DNA from: Jiangella asiatica
Lineage (GTDB): Bacteria; Actinomycetota; Actinomycetes; Jiangellales; Jiangellaceae
Length of the DNA stretch: 64,000 bases
Assembly: GCF_004349065.1 (NCBI RefSeq)
Contig: NZ_SMKZ01000023.1
Coordinates: forward strand, 33,722-97,721
Direction: 5' to 3'
Shown piece after piece: positions 1 through 8,888 of this stretch. The position numbers were made by a program, and so were the translations under genes. How positions within the stretch are numbered: position 1 is the stretch's first letter; the number at the start of each line of letters is the position of its first letter. Under the pieces are notes generated by a model. The model had not been told where the DNA came from, made no database searches, and saw nothing but the letters and a program-made list of their open reading frames with translations.

Positions 1-563
1 TGCGCCTTGCGCCGGGCGGACTCCTTCGGCACGTAACGCCACGTGCGCGCGTTGTGCAGGCGGTCGGCCAGCTTGATGACCAGGACGCGGATGTCCTTGG
101 CCATGGCAATGACCATCTTGCGGACGGTCTCGGCCTGCGCGGCCTGCCCGTACTTGACCTTGTCGAGCTTGGTGACGCCGTCGACGAGCATGGCGATCTC
201 TTCGCCGAACTCCGTACGCAGCTGGTCCAGGCGGTACTCGGTGTCCTCCACGGTGTCGTGCAACAGGGCGGCGGCCAGTGTCGGCGGCGTCATGCCCAGC
301 TCGGCGAGGATGGTGGCGACAGCCAGCGGATGGGTGATGTACGGGTCGCCACTCTTGCGCTTCTGCCCGCTGTGGGCACGCGCCGCGACGCGGTAGGCCC
401 GCTCGATGATCTCCAGGTCGGCCTTGGGATGGTTGGCCTTGATGACGCGGAACAGCGGCTCGAGGGCGGGGTCGGACTGCTGCCGTTGGGCCGTCAGGCG
501 CGCGAGTCTCGCCCGCACCCTGACCGGGGTCAGCGCGCCGGTGGTGACACTCTGCTCGGCCAC
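1..563 (-). CDS. relA: RelA/SpoT-family (p)ppGpp synthetase/hydrolase, N-terminal part (runs off window start)
   Basis: Only the first ~187 residues are inside the window; the C-terminal synthetase, TGS and ACT parts lie beyond position 1. The visible part is the HD hydrolase domain: [11 protein letters not shown] near residues 69-79, the metal-binding HDTVEDT at 102-108, and KLADRLHN near 165. Bifunctional Rel enzymes make and degrade (p)ppGpp in the cytoplasm during starvation. The GTG start at 563 is chosen because a GGGGG-type ribosome site lies 6-10 bases before it and the N-terminus matches actinobacterial Rel in layout. It follows apt in the same direction, the usual actinobacterial order. 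The gap to apt (about 110 bases) contains a short GGGGA-GTGT-TCCCC hairpin at 608-621. Confidence 0.95.
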   Translation of the reverse strand, partial: MAEQSVTTGALTPVRVRARLARLTAQRQQSDPALEPLFRVIKANHPKADLEIIERAYRVAARAHSGQKRKSGDPYITHPLAVATILAELGMTPPTLAAALLHDTVEDTEYRLDQLRTEFGEEIAMLVDGVTKLDKVKYGQAAQAETVRKMVIAMAKDIRVLVIKLADRLHNARTWRYVPKESARRKA

Positions 564-674
564 AGGCCCCCTTTCATCCCGTGTGAAGGAGACAACACAG
601 TCTAGACGGGGAGTGTTCCCCGCGGGTAACCATGCGTCATCCCTGCCGTGTCACGTCATCGTGGCCGGCGGCGG

Positions 675-1208
675 TCAGAGGGTGAGCAGCGCCTCGACCC
701 GCACGTCGGCGAGCTTGTCACGCCCGTTCAGGAACCCCAGCTCCATGAGGACGCCGACACCCACGACGTCGGCGCCGGAGCCGCGCACGAGATCGACGGT
801 GGCACGCACGGTGCCGCCGGTGGCGAGCACGTCGTCGACGATGAGCACCCGCTCCCCCGGCGTGAAAGCGTCGCGGTGCACCTCGATGGTGGCCTCGCCG
901 TATTCCAGCTGGTAGCTGGCCGTGGACGTCTCCCACGGGAGCTTGCCCTGCTTGCGGATGGGCACGAAGCCGGCACCCAGCCGGTGCGCGACGGGCGCGC
1001 CGAGGATGAAACCGCGCGCCTCGATGCCGACGACGACGTCGACCTGCTCGCCCCCGATACCGGCCAGCAGCTCGGTGACGGTCCGGAACGCGGCGGGGTC
1101 ACGCAGCAGCGGCGTGATGTCCTTGAACACCACGCCCGGCTCAGGCCAGTCGGGCACGTCCCTGATGCGGGAGAGCAGCAGGTGGCGATCGGAATCGGCG
1201 ATGGTCAC
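675..1208 (-). CDS. apt: Adenine phosphoribosyltransferase
   Basis: A 177-residue protein of normal family length. It transfers the phosphoribosyl group of PRPP to adenine, giving AMP (purine salvage, cytoplasm). FKDITPL at residues 28-34 is typical of Apt, and the PRPP loop VLIVDDVLATGGT is at 121-133. The ATG start gives a standard N-terminus. The gene lies between yajC and relA. In most actinobacteria secD and secF sit between yajC and apt; here only about 42 bases separate yajC and apt, so apt is probably co-transcribed directly from the yajC side. Confidence 0.96.
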   Translation of the reverse strand: MTIADSDRHLLLSRIRDVPDWPEPGVVFKDITPLLRDPAAFRTVTELLAGIGGEQVDVVVGIEARGFILGAPVAHRLGAGFVPIRKQGKLPWETSTASYQLEYGEATIEVHRDAFTPGERVLIVDDVLATGGTVRATVDLVRGSGADVVGVGVLMELGFLNGRDKLADVRVEALLTL

Positions 1209-1250
1209 GGGTGGAGGGTACCGCGCCGGTGCACCGGCATCCGCGGCGGC

Positions 1251-1619
1251 TCAGCGGTTGTCGTCGCCGTTCGTCCGGTCCTCCCCCGGCAACACGGGCT
1301 CGTGCCTGGGCGCCTCGTCCTCCGCGGCCGCCGACGTCGCGGTGGTGGACGTGGTCGGCTCCTCGGACGGGATGACGTTGACGATGGCGCGGCGGACGTA
1401 CCGGCTGTGCACGCCCGGCGCGACCTCGAGCACCACCTCGTCGTCCTCGATCGAAACGACAGTGGCGATGAGACCGGCGGTGGTCATGACCTTCGAGCCA
1501 GGCTGGACCGACTGCTGCAGTTCCGCCATCTGCCGACGTTGCCGCTGCTGCGGCCGGATCAGCAGGAAGTAGAAAACAGCGATCAGCAAGATCGGGAGCA
1601 GCAACGACGCAGCATCCAT
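1251..1619 (-). CDS. yajC: Preprotein translocase subunit YajC
   Basis: A 122-residue single-pass membrane protein. One hydrophobic helix at about residues 5-21 is followed by the conserved LIRPQQRQRR and then a small cytoplasmic domain (VQPGSKVMTTAGLIATV). YajC joins SecDF to help Sec-dependent export. The last ~35 residues are acidic and low-complexity (SEEPTTSTTATSAAAEDE). It follows ruvB on the same strand after about 106 bases. The expected downstream partners secD and secF are absent at this locus. Confidence 0.93.
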   Translation of the reverse strand: MDAASLLLPILLIAVFYFLLIRPQQRQRRQMAELQQSVQPGSKVMTTAGLIATVVSIEDDEVVLEVAPGVHSRYVRRAIVNVIPSEEPTTSTTATSAAAEDEAPRHEPVLPGEDRTNGDDNR

Positions 1620-1725
1620 GGCGAACTACGAGATCCTTCCCAGCGCACCCCGACTGCGAGTACGCGTTCCTGACGGCGGCCGTTTGACCGCCGAAACTAC
1701 GAGTCTACGACTGGATCGGCCTAGC

Positions 1726-2808
1726 TTAAGGGCCGTCGGCGGCCGAGAACAGGTCGGGCTCGCCGAACCCGCCTCCGAACGCCACGTCGCGCGGCACTGC
1801 CAGGCCCAGGTGGGTCCAGGCGGCCGGGGTGGCGACCCGCCCCCGAGGGGTGCGCGCCAGGAGGCCCGCGCGCACCAGGAACGGCTCGGCGACCTCCTCG
1901 ACGGTCTCGCGCTCCTCGCCGACGGCGACGGCGAGCGTGCCCAGCCCCACCGGGCCGCCGGCGAAGTTGCGGCACAGCGCGGTCAGGACGGCGCGGTCCA
2001 GACGGTCCAGCCCGAGCTCGTCGACGGCGAACACGGTGAGCGCGGCGCGGGCGACCGCACCGCTGATGATGCTGTCGGCGCGGACCTCGGCGAAGTCGCG
2101 GACCCGCCGCAGCAGCCGGTTGGCGATGCGCGGGGTGCCCCGGGACCGCCCGGCGATCTCACGTGACCCGTCGCGGCGCAGTTCGACCTCGAGCAGCCCG
2201 GCCGAGCGCACCAGCACCCGCTCCAGCTCCGCCGGCTCGTAGAGCTCCAGGTGGCCGGTGAACCCGAACCGGTCGCGCAGCGGGCCGGGCAGCAGGCCGG
2301 TCCGGGTGGTCGCCCCGACCATCGTGAAATGCGGCAGGTCCAGCGGGATGGCGGTGGCACCGGGGCCCTTGCCGACGATGACGTCGACCCGGAAGTCCTC
2401 CATCGCCGTGTACAGCATCTCCTCCGCCGGTCGGGCCATCCGGTGGATCTCGTCGAAGAACAGCACGTCGCCCTCGGACACCGAGGACAGGATGGCCGCG
2501 AGGTCGCCGGCGTGCTGGATGGCCGGGCCACTGGTGATGCGCAGCGGCACCCCCATCTCGGCGGCGACGATCATCGCCAGCGTGGTTTTGCCGAGCCCCG
2601 GCGGCCCCGACAGCAGGATGTGGTCGGCGCTGCGGCCGCGCGCCTTGGCGGCGTCGAGGACCAGCGACAGCTGCTCGCGCAGCCGCTCCTGGCCGACGAA
2701 CTCGGCCAGCGTACGCGGGCGCAGCGCGGCCTCGACGGTCCGTTCGTCCTGGTCGGCGTCGCCGCCCACCAGCCGGGTGAAGGATTCGTCGTCCGCGGGG
2801 ATGCTCAT
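1726..2808 (-). CDS. ruvB: Holliday junction branch-migration ATPase RuvB
   Basis: A 360-residue AAA+ motor that drives branch migration with RuvA. Walker A (GPPGLGKTT) is at residues 68-76 and Walker B (FFDEIHR) at 117-123; the sensor region reads GATTRTGLL. The C-terminal winged-helix part ([13 protein letters not shown]) is present. Length is normal for the family. The ATG at 2808 overlaps the ruvA stop (2805) by 4 bases, so translation is coupled in ruvC-ruvA-ruvB order. Regulation is probably by the SOS box upstream of ruvC. Confidence 0.97.
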   Translation of the reverse strand: MSIPADDESFTRLVGGDADQDERTVEAALRPRTLAEFVGQERLREQLSLVLDAAKARGRSADHILLSGPPGLGKTTLAMIVAAEMGVPLRITSGPAIQHAGDLAAILSSVSEGDVLFFDEIHRMARPAEEMLYTAMEDFRVDVIVGKGPGATAIPLDLPHFTMVGATTRTGLLPGPLRDRFGFTGHLELYEPAELERVLVRSAGLLEVELRRDGSREIAGRSRGTPRIANRLLRRVRDFAEVRADSIISGAVARAALTVFAVDELGLDRLDRAVLTALCRNFAGGPVGLGTLAVAVGEERETVEEVAEPFLVRAGLLARTPRGRVATPAAWTHLGLAVPRDVAFGGGFGEPDLFSAADGP

Positions 2809-3419
2809 GTCTTGGCCAGGGTACGCAGTGCCGACTTCAGCAGCGTGGCCACGTCGGGCTCACCGTCGGCCTGCGGCGCCACCGCCTCGATGGCACGGTC
2901 GGCCTCACGGGTGGACCAGCCCAGCCCCAGCAGCGCCTCGTGCACCTGCGTCTGCCAGTCGCCGCCGCCGGCCGACGACGGGGAGTGTCCCACCGCCCGC
3001 AGCGACGGGCCGCCCGCGAGCGCCCCCAGCTTGTCCTTGAGCTCGATGACGATGCGCTGGGCGCCCTTCTTGCCGATGCCCGGCACCTTCGTCAGCGCCA
3101 CCAGGTCCTCGGTGGCCACGGCCCGGCGCAGGTCGTCCGGCGAGTGCACCGACAGCATGGCCTGCGCCAGCCGCGGCCCGACCCCGCTGGCGGTCTGCAG
3201 CAGCTCGAAGACCACGCGCTCGTCGTCGTCGGCGAACCCGTAGAGCGTGAGGGAGTCCTCGCGCACCACCAGGCTGGCCGCCAGCTGCGCGACATCGCCG
3301 AGCCGCAGCGTGGATGTCGTCGCCGGAGTGCAGTGCAGGGCCAGGCCGATGCCGCCGACGTCGAGCACCGCCTCGGTGGGCCGCAGCACCGCCACCTGGC
3401 CCCGGACGAACGAGATCAC
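2805..3419 (-). CDS. ruvA: Holliday junction DNA-binding protein RuvA
   Basis: Starting at GTG 3419 the product is 204 residues and begins [12 protein letters not shown], the normal RuvA N-terminus. The open frame continues upstream but there only shadows ruvC. The N-terminal OB-fold is followed by helix-hairpin-helix segments ([19 protein letters not shown]) that bind four-way junctions, and a C-terminal domain ([17 protein letters not shown]) that contacts RuvB. The GTG overlaps the ruvC stop by 4 bases (GTGA). The stop likewise overlaps the ruvB start. Confidence 0.95.
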   Translation of the reverse strand: MISFVRGQVAVLRPTEAVLDVGGIGLALHCTPATTSTLRLGDVAQLAASLVVREDSLTLYGFADDDERVVFELLQTASGVGPRLAQAMLSVHSPDDLRRAVATEDLVALTKVPGIGKKGAQRIVIELKDKLGALAGGPSLRAVGHSPSSAGGGDWQTQVHEALLGLGWSTREADRAIEAVAPQADGEPDVATLLKSALRTLAKT

Positions 3420-3940
3420 CGCCGCTCCCTTCCCGCCGCGGCCGCCGCTGCCTGCAGCCGGCGCTGCGCCGAGCCGCGCCACACCTGACAGATGGCCAGC
3501 GCCAGCGCATCGCTGGCGTCGGCCGGGCTGGGCCGCACGTCCAGCCGTAGCAGGCGCGTCACCATGGCCGCCACCTGGGCTTTGTCGGCCCGGCCGCTGC
3601 CGCTGACGGCCGCCTTGACCTCGCTCGGTGTGTGGGTGACGACGGGGATCCCGCGCCGCGCCGCGACGAGCGTCGCGACGCCGCTGGCCTGGGCGGTGCC
3701 CATGACGGTACGCACGTTGTGCTGGCTGAACACCCGCTCGACGGCGACGGTGTCGGGTGCGAACCGGTCGAGCCACTGCTCGATCGCGGCCTCGATGGCC
3801 AGCAGCCGGCCACCCAGCTCGTCCTGAGCGGACGTGCGCACCACATCGACGGCGACCAGGCTCAACGGGCGACCCGGCATGCCGTCGACCACGCCGAGGC
3901 CACACCGCGTCAGACCCGGATCGACCCCGAGAACCCGCAT
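3416..3940 (-). CDS. ruvC: Crossover junction endodeoxyribonuclease RuvC
   Basis: Resolves Holliday junctions by paired nicking. With ATG 3940 the product is 174 residues and begins MRVLGVDPG, which places the first catalytic Asp at residue 7, as in characterised RuvC proteins. The acidic residues of VERVF and [13 protein letters not shown] complete the RNase H-like site. An in-frame ATG at 3961 would add seven residues (MFGEGRS). It is disfavoured because an AAGGGCGG ribosome site lies just before 3940 and a LexA-type box spans 3956-3967, overlapping that alternative start. Confidence 0.95.
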   Translation of the reverse strand: MRVLGVDPGLTRCGLGVVDGMPGRPLSLVAVDVVRTSAQDELGGRLLAIEAAIEQWLDRFAPDTVAVERVFSQHNVRTVMGTAQASGVATLVAARRGIPVVTHTPSEVKAAVSGSGRADKAQVAAMVTRLLRLDVRPSPADASDALALAICQVWRGSAQRRLQAAAAAAGRERR

Positions 3941-3953
3941 GGACCGCCCTTCG

Positions 3954-3969
3954 CCGAACACCAGTTCGG
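3954..3969 (-). promoter_or_regulatory. LexA-binding (SOS) box upstream of ruvCAB
   Basis: The plus strand reads CCGAAC-ACCA-GTTCGG: a perfect 6-base inverted repeat around a 4-base spacer. It matches the actinobacterial SOS core GAAC-N4-GTTC exactly. It lies 14-30 bases before the preferred ruvC start, where a repressor would block the promoter. DNA-damage induction of ruvCAB is established in other actinobacteria; here it is inferred from the site. Confidence 0.8.
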
Positions 3970-4111
3970 TGCCGACCCTACCGGCAGGGGGTCGATGAAC
4001 CGGGAGGCGCGCCGCGGGGTCAATTGACCGCCTCCATTCACCTGGTCGGCCTCGACCTCGCCGCGACCTCCGGCACAGCTCGCCAGGGCTCGCCGTACCT
4101 CCGGCCGCCGC

Positions 4112-4873
4112 TCAGCCGACGGCCTCCATGACGTCGTCGGAGACGTCGAAATTGGCCCACACATTCTGCACGTCGTCGCTGTCCTCGAGGGCGTCGATGA
4201 GCCGGAAGATCTTCCGGGCGCCGTCCTCGTCCAGCGGCACGTTGACCGACGGCACGAACGAGGAGTCCGCGGAGTCGTAGTCGATGCCGGCCTGCTGGAT
4301 CGCCGTGCGGACGGTGACCAGGTCGGCGGCCTCGCTGCGGATCTCGAAGGCCTCGCCGAGGTCTTCGACCTCCTCCGCGCCGGCGTCGAGCACGACCTCG
4401 AGCAGGTCGTCCTCGGTGACGGTGCGCCCGTCCTGGTTGCGCGGCACGACGACGACACCCTTGCGGTCGAACATGTACGACACCGAGCCGGGGTCGGCCA
4501 TGGAGCCGCCGTTGCGGGTCATGGCGACCCGGACCTCCGACGCCGCCCGGTTACGGTTGTCGGTGAGGCACTCGATGAGCACGGCGACGCCGCCCGGGCC
4601 GTAGCCCTCGTACATGATGGTCTGGTACTCCGCGCCGCCGGCCTCGGCACCGGAGCCGCGCTTGACCGCGCGGTCGATGTTGTCGTTGGGCACCGACGCC
4701 TTCTTGGCCTTCTGGATGGCGTCGAACAGCGTCGGGTTGCCACCCGGGTCGCCGCCACCGACACGCGCGGCGACCTCGACGTTCTTGATGAGCTTCGCGA
4801 AGAGCTTGCCCCGCTTGGCGTCGACCAGAGCCTTCTTGTGTTTCGTGGTCGCCCACTTGGAGTGGCCGGACAT
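4112..4873 (-). CDS. YebC/PmpR-family protein (TACO1 family)
   Basis: A 253-residue cytoplasmic protein starting [14 protein letters not shown], the near-invariant N-terminus of this family, so ATG 4873 is preferred over an ATG three codons upstream. Other family signatures include [14 protein letters not shown] and [19 protein letters not shown]. Family members have been described as transcription regulators and, more recently, as ribosome-associated factors that relieve stalling at proline stretches. Which role applies here cannot be told. It follows pdxT by 5 bases on the same strand. Confidence 0.95.
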   Translation of the reverse strand: MSGHSKWATTKHKKALVDAKRGKLFAKLIKNVEVAARVGGGDPGGNPTLFDAIQKAKKASVPNDNIDRAVKRGSGAEAGGAEYQTIMYEGYGPGGVAVLIECLTDNRNRAASEVRVAMTRNGGSMADPGSVSYMFDRKGVVVVPRNQDGRTVTEDDLLEVVLDAGAEEVEDLGEAFEIRSEAADLVTVRTAIQQAGIDYDSADSSFVPSVNVPLDEDGARKIFRLIDALEDSDDVQNVWANFDVSDDVMEAVG

Positions 4874-4878
4874 GGCCC

Positions 4879-5487
4879 TCAAGCCTCCTTCACGATGTCG
4901 AGGAAGAGCGCGTGCACGCGCGCGTCGCCCGTCAGCTCCGGGTGGAACGACGTGGCCAGCAGCGGCCCCTGACGGACCGCGACGATCCTACCCGCGCTCG
5001 CGCCCGTCGCCACCCGCGCCAGCACGTCGACGCCGTCGCCGACCTTCTCCACCCACGGTGCCCGGATGAACACCGCCCGAAGCGGTGGCACCGTCGCACC
5101 GAGAGCCGGGAAGTCCAGATCGGCCTCGAAGGAGTCGACCTGGCGGCCGAAGGCGTTGCGCCGCACGGTGACGTCCATGCCGCCGATGGTCTCCTGCCCG
5201 GTGACGCCGCCCTCGATGCGGTCGGCGAGCATGATCATGCCGGCGCACGACCCGTAGGCGGGCATACCCGACGCCACCCGCTGGCGCAGCGGCTCGAGCA
5301 GGCCGAACGTGCGGGCCAGCCGCCACATGGTGGTGGACTCGCCGCCGGGGATGATCAGGGCGTCGACGCGGTCCAGCTCGCCCGGCGTGCGGACGGCGAG
5401 GGTGGCGGCGCCGAGGCCGGTCAACACCCGCTGGTGCTCGCGGACGTCGCCCTGCAGTGCGAGGACCCCCACGGTGGGCTGGGGCAC
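4879..5487 (-). CDS. pdxT: Pyridoxal 5'-phosphate synthase glutaminase subunit PdxT
   Basis: A 202-residue class-I glutamine amidotransferase that supplies ammonia to PdxS for de novo PLP synthesis. The glutaminase signatures are [10 protein letters not shown] (residues 45-54), the nucleophile Cys81 in GSCAGMIML, and the His/Glu pair of SFHPEL near the C-terminus. [18 protein letters not shown] is the standard N-terminus. It lies on the same strand as pdxS with a NUDIX gene between them, so both subunits probably belong to one transcription unit. Confidence 0.96.
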   Translation of the reverse strand: MPQPTVGVLALQGDVREHQRVLTGLGAATLAVRTPGELDRVDALIIPGGESTTMWRLARTFGLLEPLRQRVASGMPAYGSCAGMIMLADRIEGGVTGQETIGGMDVTVRRNAFGRQVDSFEADLDFPALGATVPPLRAVFIRAPWVEKVGDGVDVLARVATGASAGRIVAVRQGPLLATSFHPELTGDARVHALFLDIVKEA

Positions 5488-5538
5488 GATGCGCCTTTCG
5501 TTCGGGACTGCCGACCTTCGATTTTACCGTCCGTGATG

Positions 5539-6078
5539 TCAATCGACGGCATGGGCGACGCCGTCCCATCCGGCGGCCAGCAGGCCGCGGACGATCTCCG
5601 GCAGAGCGGGCGGGTAGACCGGCTCCCCGACCGCGGCCAGCTCGTCGGCGGTGCACCAGCGCAGCTCGGTGACCGACGCCTGCTCGACGGGGGTCCAGCC
5701 GGTGGTGACCAGCGACTCCGCCTCCCCCGGCACCCGGGCGAAGAAGAGCACCTCGTCCTGGCGGTACGGGCGGCCCATGAAGCTGAACGTGGCGCTGCGG
5801 ACGGCGACCGGACCGGCCAGGTCCGACGGGGCGAGCCGGACGCCGCTCTCCTCGAACAGCTCACGCACCGCGCCGGCCCGCTCGTCCTCGTCCGGCTCCA
5901 GCCCGCCGCCGGGCGTGATCCACCAGACGTGGTCCGGCTCGGCGGGATCGACGCCGCGCATCATCAGCACGCGCCCCGCGGCGTCGACGGCGATGACCCT
6001 GGCCGCCCGGCGGAACCAGACGCCGTCGTCGTCGCGCCACTCCCCCAGGTCGGAGGCGTCCTCCGTCGGCCGTGTCAC
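5539..6078 (-). CDS. NUDIX hydrolase
   Basis: Contains a full Nudix box, with GGGLEPDEDERAGAV followed by RELFEESGV, which matches GX5EX7REUXEEXGU. The substrate is a nucleoside diphosphate linked to another group; the sequence does not say which. GTG 6078 gives 179 residues and starts just after the pdxS stop. An ATG at 6129 would give 196 residues but would overlap pdxS by 41 bases and has no visible ribosome site, so the start is uncertain. A NUDIX gene near pdxS/pimA is also found in mycobacteria. Confidence 0.88.
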   Translation of the reverse strand: MTRPTEDASDLGEWRDDDGVWFRRAARVIAVDAAGRVLMMRGVDPAEPDHVWWITPGGGLEPDEDERAGAVRELFEESGVRLAPSDLAGPVAVRSATFSFMGRPYRQDEVLFFARVPGEAESLVTTGWTPVEQASVTELRWCTADELAAVGEPVYPPALPEIVRGLLAAGWDGVAHAVD

Positions 6079-6088
6079 CGCCCGGCGG

Positions 6089-6988
6089 TCACCAGCCCCG
6101 CTCAGCCAGCCGGTGCGGCTCCGGGACATCGGCGACGTTGATGCCGACCATGGCCTCGCCGAGGCCGCGGGACACCTTGGCCAGCGTGTCCGGGTCGTTG
6201 TAGAAGGTGGTCGCCTTGACGATGGCCTCCGCCCGCCGCGCCGGATCGCCGGACTTGAAGATGCCGGAGCCGACGAAGACGCCCTCGGCGCCCAGCTGCA
6301 TCATCATGGCCGCGTCGGCCGGGGTGGCGATGCCGCCGGCGGTGAACAGCACCACCGGGAGCTTGCCGGCCTGGGCGACCTCGCGGACCAGCTCGTACGG
6401 TGCCTGCAGCTCCTTGGCCGCGACGTACAGCTCGTCCTCGGGCAGCGAGGCCAGGCGGGTGATCTGGTCGCGCAGCTGACGCATGTGGGTGGTGGCGTTC
6501 GAGACGTCGCCGGTGCCGGCCTCACCCTTGGAGCGGATCATGGCGGCACCCTCGGCGATGCGGCGCAGCGCCTCGCCCAGGTTGGTGGCGCCGCACACGA
6601 ACGGCACCGTGAACTGCCACTTGTCGATGTGGTGCTCGTAGTCGGCCGGGGTCAGCACCTCGGACTCGTCGATGTAGTCCACACCCAGGCTCTGCAGCAC
6701 CTGCGCCTCGACGAAGTGCCCGATGCGCGCCTTGGCCATGACCGGGATGGACACCGCGTCGATGATGCCGTCGATCAGGTCGGGGTCGCTCATACGGGCC
6801 ACGCCGCCCTGGGCGCGGATGTCGGCCGGCACACGCTCGAGCGCCATGACGGCGACAGCGCCGGCGTCCTCGGCGATGCGAGCCTGCTCGGGCGTGACCA
6901 CGTCCATGATCACGCCACCCTTGAGCATCTCGGCCATGCCACGCTTGACCCGGGCGGTACCGACGGTGGACTGCGTCTCTTCGGACAC
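6089..6988 (-). CDS. pdxS: Pyridoxal 5'-phosphate synthase lyase subunit PdxS
   Basis: Condenses ribose 5-phosphate, glyceraldehyde 3-phosphate and ammonia (from PdxT) into PLP. The TIM-barrel features include [15 protein letters not shown], the lysine region [14 protein letters not shown], and the phosphate-binding [13 protein letters not shown] and [12 protein letters not shown] 6988 is chosen (299 residues, [10 protein letters not shown]) because a GAGG lies 11 bases upstream and the length fits the family. The frame stays open to 7096, but that extension has no conserved look. Confidence 0.96.
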   Translation of the reverse strand: MSEETQSTVGTARVKRGMAEMLKGGVIMDVVTPEQARIAEDAGAVAVMALERVPADIRAQGGVARMSDPDLIDGIIDAVSIPVMAKARIGHFVEAQVLQSLGVDYIDESEVLTPADYEHHIDKWQFTVPFVCGATNLGEALRRIAEGAAMIRSKGEAGTGDVSNATTHMRQLRDQITRLASLPEDELYVAAKELQAPYELVREVAQAGKLPVVLFTAGGIATPADAAMMMQLGAEGVFVGSGIFKSGDPARRAEAIVKATTFYNDPDTLAKVSRGLGEAMVGINVADVPEPHRLAERGW

Positions 6989-7121
6989 TGCTGCTGGACC
7001 TCGCGACTCGACGGGGTGATGGTCACGTCCATGGTACGTCCTCACCAGTGACACCCCCGAACGCGTTTCCGGCTTGCAATGAGCACCTCTATGCACCGGG
7101 GCGACATCACGAGGATTGTGT

Positions 7122-7155
7122 GTGCTTCACCATGCTTGTAAGCCTGGTGAAGCAC
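7122..7155. terminator. Long hairpin between the SCO1524-like gene and pdxS
   Basis: GTGCTTCACCA (7122-7132) pairs perfectly with TGGTGAAGCAC (7145-7155). An inner GCTT/AAGC stem closes on a 2-base loop, so the whole 34-base element is a near-perfect palindrome with one mismatch. No T-tract follows on either strand. Its position after the stop of the upstream minus-strand gene suggests a terminator or processing site; a regulator site for pdxS is possible. Confidence 0.5.
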
Positions 7156-7191
7156 GAGAACACCTGGTGATCCCCCACCGGCGAGCGCCAC

Positions 7192-7728
7192 TCAGCTGGC
7201 GGTCTCCAGACCGTGCGGGACGCGGTCGTCGAGCTCGACGGTCTCGGGCATCGGCGCGTAGCCGGCCAGTCGCAGCCAGCGCACCAGTGCCTTGCGCCGC
7301 AGCCGGGTGGCGCCGCGCACCAGCTCGTTGTGGAAGCGCCGGGCGTGCGCGGCCCGGCGGCAGGACATCGCCAGCTCGTCGAGGGCGGCCGCGGCGCCGG
7401 GGTCCTCGCGCAGCGGCGCGAGGTCGTCCGGGTCGTCCAGGGCGGCGACGAGCACCGCCGTCAGGTCGCTCTCGGCCTGGTACCGGTCCGAGTCGTCAGC
7501 GGTGCGCGCCCGCGAGGCCGCGTCGGCCAGCACGACGGAGGTCGCCGGGTCGAGCAGGCCGGCGGTCGCCAGGTCGAGCACCGAACCGGAGCGGCGCAGG
7601 AACTCCGCGTCGAGCACGGCCCGGGAGGCGTCGAGGCGGGCGTGCCGGCGGTCGAGCCGGCCGGCGGTCCAGGACAGGTAGACGCCGAGCGCGGCCAGCA
7701 CAGCGATGGTGATGAACACCCATTCCAC
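7192..7728 (-). CDS. Conserved membrane-anchored hypothetical protein
   Basis: A 178-residue protein with one N-terminal transmembrane helix (about residues 3-20, WVFITIAVLAALGVYLSW) followed by an Arg/Ala-rich helical cytoplasmic region (RLDRRHARLDASRAVLDAEF...), possibly coiled-coil. No catalytic motif is seen. A gene of this kind sits between pdxS and pimA in streptomycetes as well, so position rather than sequence gives it an identity. It could be linked to the neighbouring envelope-lipid genes, but that is inference only. The stop is followed by the hairpin at 7122-7155. Confidence 0.8.
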   Translation of the reverse strand: MEWVFITIAVLAALGVYLSWTAGRLDRRHARLDASRAVLDAEFLRRSGSVLDLATAGLLDPATSVVLADAASRARTADDSDRYQAESDLTAVLVAALDDPDDLAPLREDPGAAAALDELAMSCRRAAHARRFHNELVRGATRLRRKALVRWLRLAGYAPMPETVELDDRVPHGLETAS

Positions 7729-7742
7729 GAGGTCAGGTCCCC

Positions 7743-8888
7743 TTACAGCCGAGGTAGCCGGAACGTGTGCCGGCCGGCGCCGCCGGCGCCCACGGCGATG
7801 GCCATCTCGTAGACGGCCAGGATCTCGTCGGTCACGCGGGACCAGTCGTAGCGGCGCACACCGGTGGTGGCTGCCTCACGGTAGAGCTGCCGCCGGCCGG
7901 GGTCGCCGAGCAGTGCGATCGCCTCGGCCGCGAGTGCGTCGGCGTCGCCCACCGGCACGAGGGAGCCCAGCCGTCCGCCGTCGAGCACCGTCCGGAACGC
8001 CTCGAGCTCGCTGGCCAGCACCGGCGCGCCGGCTGCCATCGCCTCGGCCAGGACGATGCCGAAGGACTCGCCGCCGATGTGCGGTGCGACGTAGATGTCG
8101 CTGCTGGCCAGCATCGCGGCCTTGTCCTCGTCGCTGACGCCGCCGAGGAACTGGACCGCGTCGCGGTGCCGGGGGTCGATACCGCGGCGGATCTCGTCGA
8201 TCTCGCCGCGCCCGGCGACCAGCAGGCGCGCCTTCGGGAACGCGTCGTGGACGGCCGGCCAGGCAGCGAGCAGCACCTGCAGGCCCTTGCGCGGCTCGTC
8301 GAGCCGGCCGAGGAAGGACAGCGTGCCGTCCGGGGAGAACCACTCCTGCCGGCGCGGTACCGCGAACCGGTCGACGTACAGGCCGTTCGGGATGAGCACG
8401 GCGTCGCCGCCGAGGTGCTGCACGACGGTGCGCCGAGCCTCTTCGGACACCGCGATGTGCGCGGTGAACTTCTCGAAGGCCGACTTCAGGATGCCCTGTG
8501 CCGCGCTCATGGCCCGCGACCGGCGCATCGCCGAATGCGAGGTCGCGACGACGGGCACCTCCGCCCACCACGTAGTGATCAGGCCGAGGCTCAGCGAGGC
8601 CGGCTCGTGCACGTGGACGACGTCGAACTCGCCGTCGAGCAGCCAGCGCCGGACCCGCGCGGCGATCCGCGGGCCGAACGCCACCCTGGCGACGGAGCCG
8701 TTGTACGGGATGGAGACCGGCCGGCCGACGGTGACGACGTACGGCGGGAGGTCGTCATCGTCGTCGCCGGGTGCCAGCACCGAGACGGTGTGGCCGCGCC
8801 GGGTCAGCTCCTCGGTGAAGTCGCGGATGTGCACCTGAACGCCGCCCGGGACGTCCCAGGAGTACGGGCAGGCGATGCCGACGTTCAT
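7743..8888 (-). CDS. pimA: Phosphatidylinositol alpha-mannosyltransferase (PimA-type GT4)
   Basis: A 381-residue GT4 glycosyltransferase. The GT-B N-terminus MNVGIACPYSWDVPGGVQVH is typical of PimA. The donor-site E-x7-E motif is ESFGIVLAEAMAAG and the central FLGRLDEPRKGLQVLL is conserved. PimA adds the first mannose from GDP-mannose to phosphatidylinositol on the cytoplasmic membrane face. The ATG at 8888 overlaps the acyltransferase stop by 4 bases. The open frame upstream of 8888 is a shadow of that gene. The run pgsA-acyltransferase-pimA matches the mycobacterial PIM cluster. Confidence 0.93.
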   Translation of the reverse strand: MNVGIACPYSWDVPGGVQVHIRDFTEELTRRGHTVSVLAPGDDDDDLPPYVVTVGRPVSIPYNGSVARVAFGPRIAARVRRWLLDGEFDVVHVHEPASLSLGLITTWWAEVPVVATSHSAMRRSRAMSAAQGILKSAFEKFTAHIAVSEEARRTVVQHLGGDAVLIPNGLYVDRFAVPRRQEWFSPDGTLSFLGRLDEPRKGLQVLLAAWPAVHDAFPKARLLVAGRGEIDEIRRGIDPRHRDAVQFLGGVSDEDKAAMLASSDIYVAPHIGGESFGIVLAEAMAAGAPVLASELEAFRTVLDGGRLGSLVPVGDADALAAEAIALLGDPGRRQLYREAATTGVRRYDWSRVTDEILAVYEMAIAVGAGGAGRHTFRLPRL

